From Kosakonia oryzae (lineage in GTDB: Bacteria; Pseudomonadota; Gammaproteobacteria; Enterobacterales; Enterobacteriaceae): a stretch of DNA of 64,000 bases. The translations under genes and the position numbers were made by a program. The DNA is taken from the NCBI RefSeq assembly GCF_001658025.2, contig NZ_CP014007.2:2170001-2234000 (forward strand), given 5' to 3'. Shown in pieces: positions 39,106 through 49,477 of the stretch. Numbering within the stretch: the first letter of the stretch is position 1; each line of letters starts with the position of its first letter. The notes beneath the pieces were generated by a model. That model ran no database searches, was not told the origin of the DNA, and was given only the letters and a program-made list of their open reading frames with translations.

Positions 39106-40137
39106 ATGCAGACCATGAAACGCTGGGAAATGCACCAGACAGGGCGTGATGCGTTAGCACTGAATCATGTTGCCAGGCCACAACCCGCAGCGGATGAAGT
39201 GCTGGTAAAAGTAATGGCGGTTGCCCTCAATCATCGCGACCTGATGGTCATCGAAAATGGGCGCGGTTTACCCCTGCGTTTTCCTTTTACACCGGGTTCC
39301 GATCTTTCAGGCTGTGTGGTGGATACCGGCGCGAATGTGACCCGCTTTGTACCTGGCGATGAAGTGATTTCTGTCTTTACGCCGGAGTGGCAGGACGGGC
39401 CACGGCCGGGTAACGCACGTGAAATGGCTTACCGAACGCTGGGCGGATTTTATCCGGGCGTGCTGGCGGAGTATGTCGTGATGAAAGAGAACTGGTTGGT
39501 ACGCAAACCGGCTTCTCTCGATCATGTGCAAGCCAGCACGTTACCTTGCGCCACGCTCACGGCCTGGTTCGCGCTGGTCGAACGCGGCAATATTCAGCGC
39601 GGTGAAACGGTACTGATCGAAGGGACAGGCGGCGTGGCGCTCGCCGCACTGCAAATTGCGCGCATGAAAGGGGCACGCACCTTGCTGGTGACGCGAAGCA
39701 GCAAATGTGAACAGGCGAAACTGTGGGGTGCGGATGAGGTGATCGATCGCCAGCAGGATGTTGTGGCAACGGTACTGGCATTAACCGCCGATCGTGGGGT
39801 GGATCACGTGCTGGAGCTTGTCGGTGGCAGCCATCTGGGTCAGTCCGCCGCAATGGCGGCGGTAGGTGGAAAAATTTATCTGATTGGCGCGCTGGCAGGT
39901 TTTGAGGTTTCTTCGCCGCTGGAACCGTTGCTGTTTAAAGATCTGCATCTTTATGGCATTGCTACCGGGCACCGGCGGGCGCTGGAAGATCTCTGCGCTG
40001 CCGTCGACCAACAGGGATTCGCCCCGGTGATAGACCAACTTTATCCGCTGGCAGCGCTGCCAGCGGCGTTGACGCATCTGGCGCGTGGGCCGTCAGGCAA
40101 GATAATTATCACCATGGAAAATAAGGCAATCGGGTGA
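39106..40137 (+). CDS. Zinc-independent MDR-family NAD(P)-dependent alcohol dehydrogenase
   Basis: Medium-chain dehydrogenase/quinone oxidoreductase-like protein of 343 residues. GroES-like domain residues ~25-120 lacks the catalytic Cys/His zinc ligands. The nucleotide-binding domain carries the EGTGGVALAALQIAR motif near residue 170. ATG at 39106 is preceded by GAGG; a GTG one codon upstream is an alternative. Paired with the divergent LysR gene. Substrate not predictable. Confidence 0.88.
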   Translation: MQTMKRWEMHQTGRDALALNHVARPQPAADEVLVKVMAVALNHRDLMVIENGRGLPLRFPFTPGSDLSGCVVDTGANVTRFVPGDEVISVFTPEWQDGPRPGNAREMAYRTLGGFYPGVLAEYVVMKENWLVRKPASLDHVQASTLPCATLTAWFALVERGNIQRGETVLIEGTGGVALAALQIARMKGARTLLVTRSSKCEQAKLWGADEVIDRQQDVVATVLALTADRGVDHVLELVGGSHLGQSAAMAAVGGKIYLIGALAGFEVSSPLEPLLFKDLHLYGIATGHRRALEDLCAAVDQQGFAPVIDQLYPLAALPAALTHLARGPSGKIIITMENKAIG

Positions 40138-40184
40138 TCGCGATTTGTCGAATTATTATTCGGCAATGATATTTTTGTTGTAAA

Positions 40185-40225
40185 AAATATAAACGGGTAG
40201 GGTAATTTATCGCCCGTTTATATTT
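40185..40225. terminator. Bidirectional terminator between dehydrogenase and virK-like gene
   Basis: Perfect 13-bp arms AAATATAAACGGG and CCCGTTTATATTT with a 15-base loop and A/T-rich flanks; the right arm touches the virK-like stop codon. Confidence 0.8.
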
Positions 40226-41171
40226 ATTTCCGCATCAGCGCCTGCATTTTTTCCGTTACATTATCCAGTAATTCAAATCGACGGCGATATTCTGCACGTT
40301 TTTTACTGGCGATACTTTCCAGCGACTTACGTGAAAAAATCAGCGGTAAACGCCAGCGCCAGGCATTATCTTTTACCCCTTCAATCGAGGCCCAAAATTC
40401 ATCATAACTGGCATGGAAATGTCGTCCTTTGCTCAGGCGATAACGCAGCGCGCGGAAGACATGCCCATTATCACTTACGCCATAGATTGCTGACACGCCG
40501 GTCAGCGTGGCGAGCTGGCTCAGTACTTCAAGGGCGATTTTTTTCGGGAAAACGCCGTGGCAGGCGCGGGTCGCCAGCTTAATGACCTCATGACTGATCT
40601 CTTTGCGCGGGCCTTGCAGACCGCCAATGACCAGAATTTGCTGCCCTTTTTCGCTGATAACGCTGAATGTCGCGCTGGCCAGTAACGTATTGTTGCCATC
40701 GCACACCCAGAGCGTGCTTTCCCCTTCGCGCTCCGCTTTGCTGGCGTTAGAAGCGTATACCGTGAAATGCGCATCATCTTTCCCGGTAAAATCAAAAAGC
40801 TGTGTGGGTTCAGTCGCGCTGAGGGCGGCGGCCAGTCGCGGTGATACGTTGTTATCAAGCCAGTGGTAGTGGTTGATAATGGCATCGGCACGCTGCGAGG
40901 CATGTAAACCGCGCGTCAGATACTGACGGTGCGATTTACTCGGTAGCGTGATTTGTGTCGCCAGCAGGCGGTCGAAATCCGGGCGGCGGGAAAGCGCATT
41001 AAGCATGCGGTTGGTGGCAGACCAGAACAGCAGCGAACGCAGCAGGAACTTCAGGCGGTACTCGCGCTTTTTCCAGATAGGACCGGGCACCAGACGGCCA
41101 CTCACCAGATCGCCAATAATGTGTGAATTATTATTTTGTTTAAGTTCTGTTGATTGACTAATATTCGACAC
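40224..41171 (-). CDS. VirK/YbjX family protein (DUF535)
   Basis: DUF535 protein of 315 residues. Family features include LRSLLFWSATNRMLNAL near residue 45, INHYHWL, and the C-terminal YDEFWASIEG...WRWRLPL block. VirK in Salmonella and Shigella is linked to PhoP-regulated envelope remodelling, antimicrobial-peptide resistance and virulence-factor release; biochemical activity is unknown. It uses a GTG start with AGAGG 9 bases upstream, and this Shine-Dalgarno is inside a hairpin stem. No convincing PhoP box was seen. Confidence 0.85.
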   Translation of the reverse strand: MSNISQSTELKQNNNSHIIGDLVSGRLVPGPIWKKREYRLKFLLRSLLFWSATNRMLNALSRRPDFDRLLATQITLPSKSHRQYLTRGLHASQRADAIINHYHWLDNNVSPRLAAALSATEPTQLFDFTGKDDAHFTVYASNASKAEREGESTLWVCDGNNTLLASATFSVISEKGQQILVIGGLQGPRKEISHEVIKLATRACHGVFPKKIALEVLSQLATLTGVSAIYGVSDNGHVFRALRYRLSKGRHFHASYDEFWASIEGVKDNAWRWRLPLIFSRKSLESIASKKRAEYRRRFELLDNVTEKMQALMRK

Positions 41172-41178
41172 GGTGAGT

Positions 41179-41212
41179 GACCTCTAATTAATATATTTAT
41201 ATTTTAGAGGTC
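41179..41212 (-). promoter_or_regulatory. Hairpin sequestering the virK-like Shine-Dalgarno
   Basis: In the mRNA, GACCTCTAA pairs perfectly (9 bp) with TTAGAGGTC, which contains the AGAGG Shine-Dalgarno. The 16-base AU-only loop (AATATAAATATATTAA) can extend with five more A-U pairs and a small bulge. The GTG start follows 7 bases after the stem. This is the layout of an RNA thermometer or other translational switch. Confidence 0.55.
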
Positions 41213-41344
41213 TGGGAAATACAAATTAATAGGCGCCTTTGTTTTATTTCGCTTTCATTTAACCTTTATTTAATTAACAGGCTACGCACAATTATTCCTC
41301 TCCCTGTCAAGGATTTTCCTATACTCAAAAAAGGAGGGGAAATT

Positions 41345-41989
41345 ATGTATCAACGTCTTGACGGAGAGCACTGGCGGCATATCTGGCTGGTCGGCGATCT
41401 GCACGGTTGCCACCAACGTTTAATGCAGGCGCTGCGCGAGCGCCAGTTTGATCCCTACCAGGATCTGCTGGTGTGCGTGGGGGATTTAATTGATCGCGGG
41501 CCGGAGAGCCTGCGCTGCCTGGCGCTGCTCAAAAAACGCTGGTTTAAGACCGTGCGTGGTAATCATGAGCAGATGGCGATTGACGCCCTGCGTTTTGGCG
41601 ATATGGCGATGTGGCAACTCAATGGCGGTAGCTGGTTTAGCGCCCTCAGCGAGGCGGAACAGCAAGAAGCGCTGGCCGCGCTGCGCACCTGCGCTGAGTT
41701 GCCTTATATCCTGGAGATACGCTGCGGCGGTATGGTGAATGTCATCGCGCATGCGGATTACCCGGCGGAAGAGTACCAATGGGAGCAGGTTGTGGACGGC
41801 GAATCGGTGTTGTGGCGACGCGACAGGCTCAACCAGTGGCTGGCGGGAAAAGGGCAGCGTATTGCGGGCGCCGATCATTTCTGGTTTGGTCATACGCCGC
41901 TGAAAGCGCGCATTGACAAACAAAACCAGCACTACATTGACACGGGTGCCGTTTTTGGCGGTGAATTAACGCTGGTGCAGTTACAGTAG
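41345..41989 (+). CDS. pphA: Serine/threonine protein phosphatase 1
   Basis: PPP-family metallophosphatase of 214 residues (E. coli 218), linked to the heat-shock/misfolded-protein response. Motifs: VGDLHGCH, VGDLIDRGPES, VRGNHEQM, and a later His in WFGHTP. An AAGGAGG Shine-Dalgarno lies close to the ATG. A TATACT -10-like hexamer lies at 41320-41325. In E. coli pphA is the immediate neighbour of sdsR/ryeA; here 14 kb separates them. Confidence 0.95.
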   Translation: MYQRLDGEHWRHIWLVGDLHGCHQRLMQALRERQFDPYQDLLVCVGDLIDRGPESLRCLALLKKRWFKTVRGNHEQMAIDALRFGDMAMWQLNGGSWFSALSEAEQQEALAALRTCAELPYILEIRCGGMVNVIAHADYPAEEYQWEQVVDGESVLWRRDRLNQWLAGKGQRIAGADHFWFGHTPLKARIDKQNQHYIDTGAVFGGELTLVQLQ

Positions 41990-42181
41990 CTAAAAATCGC
42001 TGAATTCATTGGCCGGATGCCAGAAACCATCAATAAACTCTTCGACGGGAAAACAACCGCCATAGCGTATGCGTTGATTGTCCATGGCAACAAGGCACTG
42101 CTGCTCCGTATTAAACACATCGACTACGATGTCGTCACATCCACCGTCCAGGTAGCAAACGAATAAGACCAGCGCGAACAT
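41990..42181 (-). CDS. yebW: YebW small protein
   Basis: Protein of 63 residues, as in E. coli YebW (MFALVLFVCYLDGGCDDIVV...GFWHPANEFSDF), with four Cys residues and a hydrophobic N-terminus. Function unknown. Its stop abuts that of convergent pphA. Confidence 0.92.
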   Translation of the reverse strand: MFALVLFVCYLDGGCDDIVVDVFNTEQQCLVAMDNQRIRYGGCFPVEEFIDGFWHPANEFSDF

Positions 42182-42287
42182 TCCATCCCTCAGTTCCGTA
42201 CAACGTAACGATAAGTGTAGGGGATGAATTCAGGCAGGGGAAATCAGGCAGGTAAATAACCCGTCTTACGGACGGGTTTCCATTGGA

Positions 42288-42527
42288 TCAGGCAAGGCGC
42301 ATAACCCAGGTATCAGATTGTTGATCGTAATGCTCACGATAAAGGACCGAATGTTCGCCGTTAAGGAGCGCGGGAATGCTGGTGTCCGCGTCCCAGGCAT
42401 CAAGCTGCATGCATAAATCTGGATCGGAACTGCAGGGGATATGTAACGTTCGCTCCCCCTGGTTCTCTCCCTGCAACTCGGCATCATCGATTTCGAATGC
42501 GCCAATGCGCACGCTGGTTTTCGTCAT
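42288..42527 (-). CDS. yebV: YebV small protein
   Basis: Protein of 79 residues (E. coli 78). Homology covers TKTSVRIGAFEIDDAEL to the C-terminal MRLA. I used the internal ATG (MTKTS), preceded by GGAGAGC; the 17 codons before it do not match the family. Function unknown. Confidence 0.9.
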   Translation of the reverse strand: MTKTSVRIGAFEIDDAELQGENQGERTLHIPCSSDPDLCMQLDAWDADTSIPALLNGEHSVLYREHYDQQSDTWVMRLA

Positions 42528-42641
42528 AATGCTCTCCGTTGAACGTTGAAATGTGGTACGACCAGTATGGCCGCCCAAATTTGAGCCTGGTACAACACGG
42601 AGAAAGATGCCAGTCAGAAGGTGCGATTTTTTTGTGCGCTG

Positions 42642-44081
42642 TCACGCATTGCTGGCAAACAATCGGCCATCACGCACCAGTTCACGCGGATAACTGTTCT
42701 TCAGCCGCGATCCCACTTTTTTCGCCAGGCCCAGCGGTTGCCCCTGGAAAGTGACAATTACATCGTCACGCGCAGGCACTGTTTGCGGGTAAATATCGCG
42801 TCCGCGATACCACTCTTCCGCCTCGGCGAGCGTCAGGGAAAACGCCAGCGGATTATCCTGGCCCGCCAGCGCAATCACCGCTTCATGCTGCCAGCGATAG
42901 CCTTTGTTGTGTGTTTCTGCCAGACGCAGGCCAATGCGCGAGAAGCGAACTTTGCCGATTAACGGCTCAATGTCGGTCGGAAACAGCCACAGCTCTTTAT
43001 CGCGCTGCCACAGGCGCAGATTTTCGTCCCAGCGTAAACCGACGGCGGCAGCGGCCGTTGCGACCTGGGCAGCCTCTTTGGCTTTCAGCGGCGTGAAGGG
43101 GAAATTGCCCACTTTGTACGTCGGCGCAGGCAAAGGTTCGACCGCCGCTGTTTTGCGCAGACGGGCGACAAAAAAGCCTTCGCAGTCGTAAATTTGCGGG
43201 AATACGTGCAGGAAACCTTCCGCTGTTAAAGCGCGAGCGGCATCGGCAAATAGCCCATCCAGCGACATAAATTCGACGGCGTCCGGGTACTGTTCCCGCA
43301 ACCAGTGGCAGATGGCCTCATTTTCGTCGCGGTTGAGCGTACAGGTGGAATAGACCAGCGTGCCGCCGGGGCGCAGCGCGTGGAAAGCGCTATCGATCAG
43401 TTCACGCTGCGTGGCCGCGATGTCCAGATTGCTGGCGACGGACCAGTTTTTCAGCGCATCCGCATCTTTACGCACCACACCTTCGCCGGAGCAGGGCGCA
43501 TCAAGCAGAATGGCGTCGAACATCTCCGGCAACGCCTGGCCGAATACGCGGCCATCAAAATGTGTCAGGGCCACATTGCGGATGCCATTGCGGCTGATAT
43601 TCGCGTGCAACACTTTGACGCGGCTGGCGGAAAATTCATTGGCCAGGATGGCCCCAGAATTATTCATCCGCGCGGCGATCTGCGTGGTTTTGGAACCTGG
43701 TGCGGCGGCCACGTCCATCACGCGCTGCGGCATTTCGCCATCGGCAAACAGCGCGGCAACGGGCAGCATTGAACTGGCTTCCTGAATATAAAACATCCCA
43801 CTCAGATGCTCAGCGGTACTGCCCAGCGGCAGCGCCTCTTCATCATCGCGTTCGATCCAGAACCCTTCCTCGCACCACGGTACCGGCGTCAGTTGCCAGC
43901 CATATGGGGCTACAAGGGTGAGAAAATCGGCGACGGAGATTTTCAGCGTGTTAACGCGAATGCTGCGGCGCAGCGGGCGCTGGCAGGCAGCGATGAACTC
44001 ATCGAAAGAGAGATGTTCCGGCATTGCCAGGCGCATTTGCGCGAGGAATTCGTCAGGAAGGTAGACAGCGTTTTGAGCCAC
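42642..44081 (-). CDS. rsmF: 16S rRNA m5C1407 methyltransferase RsmF
   Basis: NOL1/NOP2/Sun-family methyltransferase that makes m5C at 16S position 1407. The SAM motif is [12 protein letters not shown], and the catalytic cysteines are in [10 protein letters not shown] and STCTLN. A C-terminal PUA-like domain ends [15 protein letters not shown] placed the start at a GTG (MAQNAVYLP), giving 479 residues like E. coli; the frame stays open 14 codons further without homology or a clear Shine-Dalgarno at either site. Confidence 0.95.
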   Translation of the reverse strand: MAQNAVYLPDEFLAQMRLAMPEHLSFDEFIAACQRPLRRSIRVNTLKISVADFLTLVAPYGWQLTPVPWCEEGFWIERDDEEALPLGSTAEHLSGMFYIQEASSMLPVAALFADGEMPQRVMDVAAAPGSKTTQIAARMNNSGAILANEFSASRVKVLHANISRNGIRNVALTHFDGRVFGQALPEMFDAILLDAPCSGEGVVRKDADALKNWSVASNLDIAATQRELIDSAFHALRPGGTLVYSTCTLNRDENEAICHWLREQYPDAVEFMSLDGLFADAARALTAEGFLHVFPQIYDCEGFFVARLRKTAAVEPLPAPTYKVGNFPFTPLKAKEAAQVATAAAAVGLRWDENLRLWQRDKELWLFPTDIEPLIGKVRFSRIGLRLAETHNKGYRWQHEAVIALAGQDNPLAFSLTLAEAEEWYRGRDIYPQTVPARDDVIVTFQGQPLGLAKKVGSRLKNSYPRELVRDGRLFASNA

Positions 44082-44159
44082 GGGGCGCACCACAAGGAGA
44101 AAAACAGGCGCGCAGTGTAGCATAAAGGCTCCGGCGCAAACACGCCGGAGCAGGCAGGG

Positions 44160-46793
44160 TTAACGGGGAAGGGCAGTGCCCCATTCGCGCCACTCTTTCG
44201 GTTCGCTTTCCAGCAGCAGGAAGTGTTTACCCGGCTGCGCTTTCGGCGCCAGCGGCGTTTCCGGCGGCGTGGCGAAAGCAATACCGCCGCGAATGAACTG
44301 ATTGAATGTCCCGGTTTTAACGACGCCGCCGACCAGACCGAAGTCCAGCGTATAACCGGAAGCCAGCCAGAATACCGTGTTGTTACGCACCAGATGCTGA
44401 TAGTTTTTGCTGATGCGCATGGCCACCATAACGCGATCCGACAAGGTGCCCAGCGTCATTCCGGTCACCGTACCTACTTCGATTCCGCGGAACAGGACTG
44501 GCGTGCCGATATTCATTGAGCCCACTTCCGGCGCTTCAACAATAATGTTCAGCCCATCGAGATAGCGGGAGTCGGCGATCGTCGCTTCTGAAATTTCAAA
44601 GTCGCGGCGCATATCGCCCCGGCCCGGTTCGACGTTGATATAAGGCTGCAACAACGTATCCAGATGCTCGACGCCAGCCGCCGATATTTGCGGGGTGATC
44701 ACCGAGAAACGCGAACCGTTGCGCGCAAAGTTGCGTACATATTCCGGATAGAGTACCGCGCTGGCCTGTACTTCGTTTTTATCGGTGTTCAGGCGCAGAT
44801 CCTGCACCTGGCCGATATCGATACCCAGATAACGGATCGGCATGCCCGCCGCGAGTTTCCCGGCATCATAGGCGTGCAGCGTGATTTGCCCGCCGACGGC
44901 GCGAGCTGCGGTTTCTGAAGCATAAAGCTGGCGCTTCTCGCCTTTTTTCAGTTCCCGGTTCGCGCCGCTCAGGTTGTCAAAGCTGATGGCGCCTTTGATA
45001 GCTCGTGAAAGGGGGGAAGCCTGCACCGTCAGCCCGCGGCCATTAAGCTGCACTTTCGCACCGCCTTCAGCCCAGAAGACGCTGTTGCTGGTCAACAAAT
45101 CGCGATATTCCGGTTTGATATGCAGATCGATATCAAAGGCATTGGCGCGCGGGCGCACGGTGATCACTTCACCTACTTCAAACTTGCGGTAGAGAACGAC
45201 CGAACCGGCCTGGACGTCCGGCAGGGTATCCGCCGTCAGCGTCAACGTCGTGGTGGGCAGATCGCTGAGACTGTTTTCCAGCGCTTTATCAAGGTTAGCA
45301 AACAGCGGATAGCTCTTTTTCATTTCGCCTTTCACGCCGGGCAGAATGCGGATGCCGCCGTTCACCCATTCGTTGGCGCTGGCAGCGAGAAACTCGACGC
45401 CATCCAGCCCGACTTTGACATCGATGCGGCTGTTCACCACGAATTTACTGTCGCCGTGGACCAGGTCGCCATATTGTGGATCGATAGCGATGGCAAAGGT
45501 TACGCCCTGATTCGTCAGTTTACGCTCCAGCACCTGGCCGACTTTGACGCCATGCAACACCAGCGGTTGCCCGGCATCGATGCCATAACTTTCTGGCGCG
45601 GTAAGCGTCAGGGTAATGACTCCCGGCTCCTGTAACAGGTTTTTATCCGCTGGCAGCACAACAAATTGATTGCGCGGTTGGCCTTCGCCCGGAATCAGTT
45701 CCAGCGTACTGCCGGTCAGCAGCGAGCTGAGATTGGTATCACTGAGCGAAATTTTGGGATTGCGCATTTCGATACGCGTATTATCGCGCAGCAAGTTGAC
45801 CACGCTCGGATCGACGGTCATTTCACCGCTGACTGTCCCTCCTGGATTGAGGTCGATTTTGGTCAACTGACCCACTTCCAGCCCCTGATACATCAGCGGT
45901 GTCGATCCGGCCTTCAGCCCCTGGCCGCCTGGCAGGTCGAGCTTCACCAGTACGCCACGCTGGCTGTGCGCTAAATCTTCATATAAGCCGTACTCATCAT
46001 CCTGAACCGCAGGCTGTGATTCATCCGGAGAGTCAAAAGCGATCGCGCCGTTGACCAGCGCCGCCAGGCTTTCAAGCTGCACTTTCGCGCCGCTCAGGCT
46101 GACATCGGCTTTTACGCCGGAGACATTCCAGAAGCGGCTGCCTTTTTTCACCAGATTGGTGAAGCGCCGCTCGATCAACACGTCGATGGTGACGCCCTGT
46201 TTATTGGTATTGATTGAATAGTCGTAAACGCGGCCGACCGGGATTTTGCGGAAATAGACCAGCGAGCCGCTGTTCAGCGCCCCGAGATCCGGCGCGTGCA
46301 GATGAATCATCAATTCGCCGTTGTTCAGCCGGTATTTCGGCTGCGTATCCAGTGCGGTGAAGTGATCCTGTGGCTCGCCCTTGCCTGGCATCATGCCGAT
46401 ATAGTTGCCGCCGACCAGCGCATCAAGGCCGGAAATTCCCGCCAGCGAGGCTTTGGGTGTGACCAGCCAGAACTGCGTTTCGCTGCGCAGCGCATCCTTC
46501 ATATTCGATTTAATACTGGCGCGCACTTCGATTTTTTTCAGATCGTCACTGAGACGAATGTCCTGGACAGTCCCGACCTCGACGCCCTGATAGCGCACCG
46601 GCGTACGCCCGGCGACGATGCCGTCAGCCGACATAAAATCGATGGTGATGGTATTGCCGCGATCTTCGTAGCTGCTCCAGATAAGCCAGCCGGCAATCAA
46701 CAGAGCGATAACCGGTAACAGCCAGAATGGCGAAATGCGCCGTTTCGTTTTAATTCGCGCTTCAGTCGGCGAAGCGGGGGTTTCCTGACTCAT
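44160..46793 (-). CDS. letB: Lipid transport MCE protein LetB
   Basis: Intermembrane phospholipid transport protein (YebT) of 877 residues with an N-terminal membrane anchor ([20 protein letters not shown]) followed by seven MCE domains that stack into a periplasm-spanning tunnel. Recurrent MCE motifs such as [27 protein letters not shown] and [13 protein letters not shown] are visible. I used the ATG giving MSQETPAS, as in E. coli; this start lies 32 bases inside the letA 3' end. Contributes to outer-membrane lipid homeostasis. Confidence 0.96.
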   Translation of the reverse strand: MSQETPASPTEARIKTKRRISPFWLLPVIALLIAGWLIWSSYEDRGNTITIDFMSADGIVAGRTPVRYQGVEVGTVQDIRLSDDLKKIEVRASIKSNMKDALRSETQFWLVTPKASLAGISGLDALVGGNYIGMMPGKGEPQDHFTALDTQPKYRLNNGELMIHLHAPDLGALNSGSLVYFRKIPVGRVYDYSINTNKQGVTIDVLIERRFTNLVKKGSRFWNVSGVKADVSLSGAKVQLESLAALVNGAIAFDSPDESQPAVQDDEYGLYEDLAHSQRGVLVKLDLPGGQGLKAGSTPLMYQGLEVGQLTKIDLNPGGTVSGEMTVDPSVVNLLRDNTRIEMRNPKISLSDTNLSSLLTGSTLELIPGEGQPRNQFVVLPADKNLLQEPGVITLTLTAPESYGIDAGQPLVLHGVKVGQVLERKLTNQGVTFAIAIDPQYGDLVHGDSKFVVNSRIDVKVGLDGVEFLAASANEWVNGGIRILPGVKGEMKKSYPLFANLDKALENSLSDLPTTTLTLTADTLPDVQAGSVVLYRKFEVGEVITVRPRANAFDIDLHIKPEYRDLLTSNSVFWAEGGAKVQLNGRGLTVQASPLSRAIKGAISFDNLSGANRELKKGEKRQLYASETAARAVGGQITLHAYDAGKLAAGMPIRYLGIDIGQVQDLRLNTDKNEVQASAVLYPEYVRNFARNGSRFSVITPQISAAGVEHLDTLLQPYINVEPGRGDMRRDFEISEATIADSRYLDGLNIIVEAPEVGSMNIGTPVLFRGIEVGTVTGMTLGTLSDRVMVAMRISKNYQHLVRNNTVFWLASGYTLDFGLVGGVVKTGTFNQFIRGGIAFATPPETPLAPKAQPGKHFLLLESEPKEWREWGTALPR

Positions 46794-48045
46794 GTGCATC
46801 CCAAAGTAAGCGGCTGTCCAGCCATTCCACAGCAAGAATAGTCAAAATTACCGCCGCGCCGAAATAAAACGCGGCTGGTCCCATGGTAAAAGCGAGTAGC
46901 TGGTCGCGATTAATCAGTGACATCATCAATGAAATGACAAACAGATCGAGCATCGACCAGCGCCCAATCCACGTCACAAAGCGCAGTAACAGAATGCGAG
47001 TGCGTAACCCCTGTTCAAATTTAAAATGGATGCTGACAAGCAGTGTAAACAGCACAATCACCTTGGTAAACGGCACCAGAATACTGGCGATAAATACCAC
47101 GCCAGCCACCGCGATATTGCTATGAGCGAGCGAAATAATGCCGGAGAGAATGGTATCCTCCTGGCGAGAACCATTCACGTAAATTATTGAAATCGGCAGC
47201 AGGTTCGCCGGGAACAGCAAAATAAAAGAAGCAATCAGCGACGCCCAGCACTTTTGCAGGCTCTGCTTGCGTCGATGGGGCAGCGGAATATGGCAGCGCG
47301 GACAACGCCCCCGAATATCAGGAAACCCGGTGAAATGGCAGCCCAGGCACACTTCCAGCTTCGGGTCCGGCCGTTTTGCGGGCCGTTGAGGGTAGAAGCG
47401 CTCCCAGAGTTGCTCCACATTGAGATGGATTAAGGTCATGATGCTGAGAACGACCAGAGAGCCAAAAGCAAACAGCCCAATGCCTGGCTGCAGGAAGGCG
47501 TAATCCTGAACTTTGATGGAGGCGACGCCGACGCCGACCAGATAGATATCCAGCATGACCCACTCTTTGAGCTTCTCCAGCATTAATAGCACCGGGCGCA
47601 GGTTCATTCCCAGAATATTGCCAAGCCATAAATAGGCGATGGCAGTCACCAGCACCAGCGGCGCGCCAACGCTGCAAAAAAGCACCATGGCAGCGGTGAG
47701 CGGCGAGCCCTGCATGGTCATTTGCCAGATCCCCTGCAACAGGTTGGCATCGATGCGCACACCGAGTAAGTAGAGATGCAGCAGCGGTTCGCCCCAGGCG
47801 AAAGGCATCAGTAGGATCATAGTGATGGCCATTGCGCCGAGGCGGGTTAATGACCAGTCGCGGCCATCGCGGACTTTCGCATCACAGCAGGGGCAAAATG
47901 CGCTTTGGTGCGATTTCATAACCGGTAACGCAAAAAGCGTATCGCATTGCGGGCAGCGCTGATAATGTGCGCGGGGCAGAGCTTCACCGACCTGATGAAC
48001 GGCAATTTTTTTTGCAGGTGTAATGCGTTGTATCTTGAGAGCCAT
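46762..48045 (-). CDS. letA: Inner-membrane protein LetA (PqiA family)
   Basis: Membrane partner of LetB (YebS), 427 residues as in E. coli. Two PqiA domains each have a zinc-ribbon (CPQCDTLF...CPCCDAK and CLGCHFTGF...CPRCHIPL) followed by about four transmembrane helices. Thought to load lipids into the LetB tunnel. Its 3' end overlaps the letB start, an arrangement kept in E. coli. Confidence 0.95.
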   Translation of the reverse strand: MALKIQRITPAKKIAVHQVGEALPRAHYQRCPQCDTLFALPVMKSHQSAFCPCCDAKVRDGRDWSLTRLGAMAITMILLMPFAWGEPLLHLYLLGVRIDANLLQGIWQMTMQGSPLTAAMVLFCSVGAPLVLVTAIAYLWLGNILGMNLRPVLLMLEKLKEWVMLDIYLVGVGVASIKVQDYAFLQPGIGLFAFGSLVVLSIMTLIHLNVEQLWERFYPQRPAKRPDPKLEVCLGCHFTGFPDIRGRCPRCHIPLPHRRKQSLQKCWASLIASFILLFPANLLPISIIYVNGSRQEDTILSGIISLAHSNIAVAGVVFIASILVPFTKVIVLFTLLVSIHFKFEQGLRTRILLLRFVTWIGRWSMLDLFVISLMMSLINRDQLLAFTMGPAAFYFGAAVILTILAVEWLDSRLLWDAHESGNPRFAD

Positions 48046-48177
48046 TGCATGCTTCAGAAAAGGTTTGAATAAAACTATCTTAACTCATGAATGGAACATC
48101 TTGAGCATCAACGCATTTAATGCTTATTTTAATAGGCTAAGCAGTTTCTCAAAGTTAGACAGCAAAATGGTCAGGTA

Positions 48178-48675
48178 ATGAACAAAACAGAATTTTACGC
48201 GGATCTTAATCGCGATTTTCAGGCGTTAATGGCAGGTGAGACCAGTTTTTTAGCCACTCTGGCGAATACCAGTGCGCTATTGTTTGAACGCCTTGATGGC
48301 GTGAACTGGGCGGGCTTTTACCTGCTGGAAGGCGACACGCTGGTGTTAGGGCCGTTCCAGGGCAAAATCGCCTGCGTTCGTATCCCGGTCGGTCGGGGCG
48401 TTTGCGGAACGGCAGTGGCGCAAGCGCGAGTGCAGCGCGTGGAAGATGTTCATCAATTTGACGGACACATCGCTTGTGATGCCGCCAGTAACGCCGAAAT
48501 CGTACTGCCTGTCACAGTGAATAAGCAGATTATTGGCGTGCTGGATATCGATAGCGTCGTCTTCTCTCGCTTCACGGCTGAAGATGAACAAGGGCTCAGC
48601 GAGCTGGTTTCACATCTGGAAAATGTCCTCGCGGCGACCGATTATCAAAAAATCTTCGCCACCGTCGCAGGATAA
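48178..48675 (+). CDS. msrC: Free methionine-(R)-sulfoxide reductase
   Basis: GAF-domain enzyme (YebR, fRMsr) that reduces free Met-R-sulfoxide. It has 165 residues, as in E. coli. Active-site cysteines are in KIACVRIPVGRGVCGTAV and HIACDAAS. Divergent from letA with a 132-base gap. Start ATG follows CAGGTA. Confidence 0.95.
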   Translation: MNKTEFYADLNRDFQALMAGETSFLATLANTSALLFERLDGVNWAGFYLLEGDTLVLGPFQGKIACVRIPVGRGVCGTAVAQARVQRVEDVHQFDGHIACDAASNAEIVLPVTVNKQIIGVLDIDSVVFSRFTAEDEQGLSELVSHLENVLAATDYQKIFATVAG

Positions 48676-48771
48676 TCAGCGGATAACGTAGCAATTACTG
48701 AATGCGTCATTATAATGACGCCTGTTCATGCCTGCGCTTGTTGGCAACGTCCGTTGTAATCAGGAAATTTC

Positions 48772-49458
48772 ATGGAAAATCAACCTAAGTTGAATAGCAG
48801 TAAAGAAGTTATCGCTTTTTTGGCCGAACGCTTTCCTCACTGTTTCAGTGCTGAAGGTGAAGCACGTCCCCTGAAAATCGGTATTTTTCAGGATTTGGTT
48901 GAGCGCGTTGAGGGTGAGATGAATCTCAGCAAAACCCAACTTCGTTCCGCTTTACGTCTTTATACTTCAAGCTGGCGTTACCTGTACGGTATCAAAGCTG
49001 GTGCGGCTCGCGTCGATCTCGACGGCAACGCCTGTGGCGTGCTGGATGAGCAGCACGTAGAGCACGCTCGCAAACAGCTTGAAGAAGCCAAAGCGCGTGT
49101 TCAGGCGCAACGCGCTGAACAGCAAGCTAAAAAACGCGAAGCTGCCGCTGCTGCGGGTCAGGAAGACGCACCGCGTCGCGAACGCAAAGCCCGTCCGGCT
49201 CCGCGTCGTAAAGAGGGCGCCGAGCGCAAACCTCGCGTTGATAAACCTGTTGCGAAAACACCACGGGCACCGCAGCAGGAAGAGCGCCATACTCCGGTTT
49301 CAGATTTATCTGTACTGAGCGTGGGCCAGAACCTGAAGGTGAAAGCGGGGAACAATGCGATGGATGCTACGGTGCTGGAAATCACCAAAGATGGCGTTCG
49401 CGTACAGCTTAGTTCGGGTATGTCGATGATCGTACGCGCAGAACATTTATTGTTCTGA
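48772..49458 (+). CDS. proQ: RNA chaperone ProQ
   Basis: FinO-domain RNA chaperone, 228 residues (E. coli 232). The N-terminal FinO domain spans about residues 1-115, a Lys/Arg/Ala/Glu-rich flexible linker about 115-175, and the C-terminal Tudor-like domain ([22 protein letters not shown]...[10 protein letters not shown]) the rest. Binds many small RNAs and mRNA 3' ends. prc begins 19 bases downstream, as in E. coli, where the two genes are co-transcribed. Confidence 0.96.
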   Translation: MENQPKLNSSKEVIAFLAERFPHCFSAEGEARPLKIGIFQDLVERVEGEMNLSKTQLRSALRLYTSSWRYLYGIKAGAARVDLDGNACGVLDEQHVEHARKQLEEAKARVQAQRAEQQAKKREAAAAAGQEDAPRRERKARPAPRRKEGAERKPRVDKPVAKTPRAPQQEERHTPVSDLSVLSVGQNLKVKAGNNAMDATVLEITKDGVRVQLSSGMSMIVRAEHLLF

Positions 49459-49477
49459 AACGGAGGCCTGGCCTGGC

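Larger units (their letters stand above)
27058..41200. mobile_element. Composite accessory island at the SdsR/SraC hot spot
   Basis: In E. coli yebY-sdsR is directly followed by pphA; here about 14 kb lies between them. The left end is a decayed prophage (integrase and tail-fibre-assembly fragments), then an AT-rich acyltransferase and a truncated IS. The right part holds metabolic, efflux and virK genes of backbone-like composition. No matching right attachment site was seen near 41.2 kb, so the right boundary is only approximate and the region may reflect more than one event. Confidence 0.6.

Noticed and set aside
41260-41300. PhoP box upstream of virK-like gene (GTTAA repeats)
   Set aside because: The two GTTAA copies are 15 bases apart instead of 11 and lack the (T/G)GTTTA sequence.
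41172-41344. Right attachment site (copy of the SdsR 3' end) near pphA
   Set aside because: I looked for GAATCGTATTCGGTC or part of it between the virK-like gene and pphA and found none; the island's right boundary therefore stays approximate.
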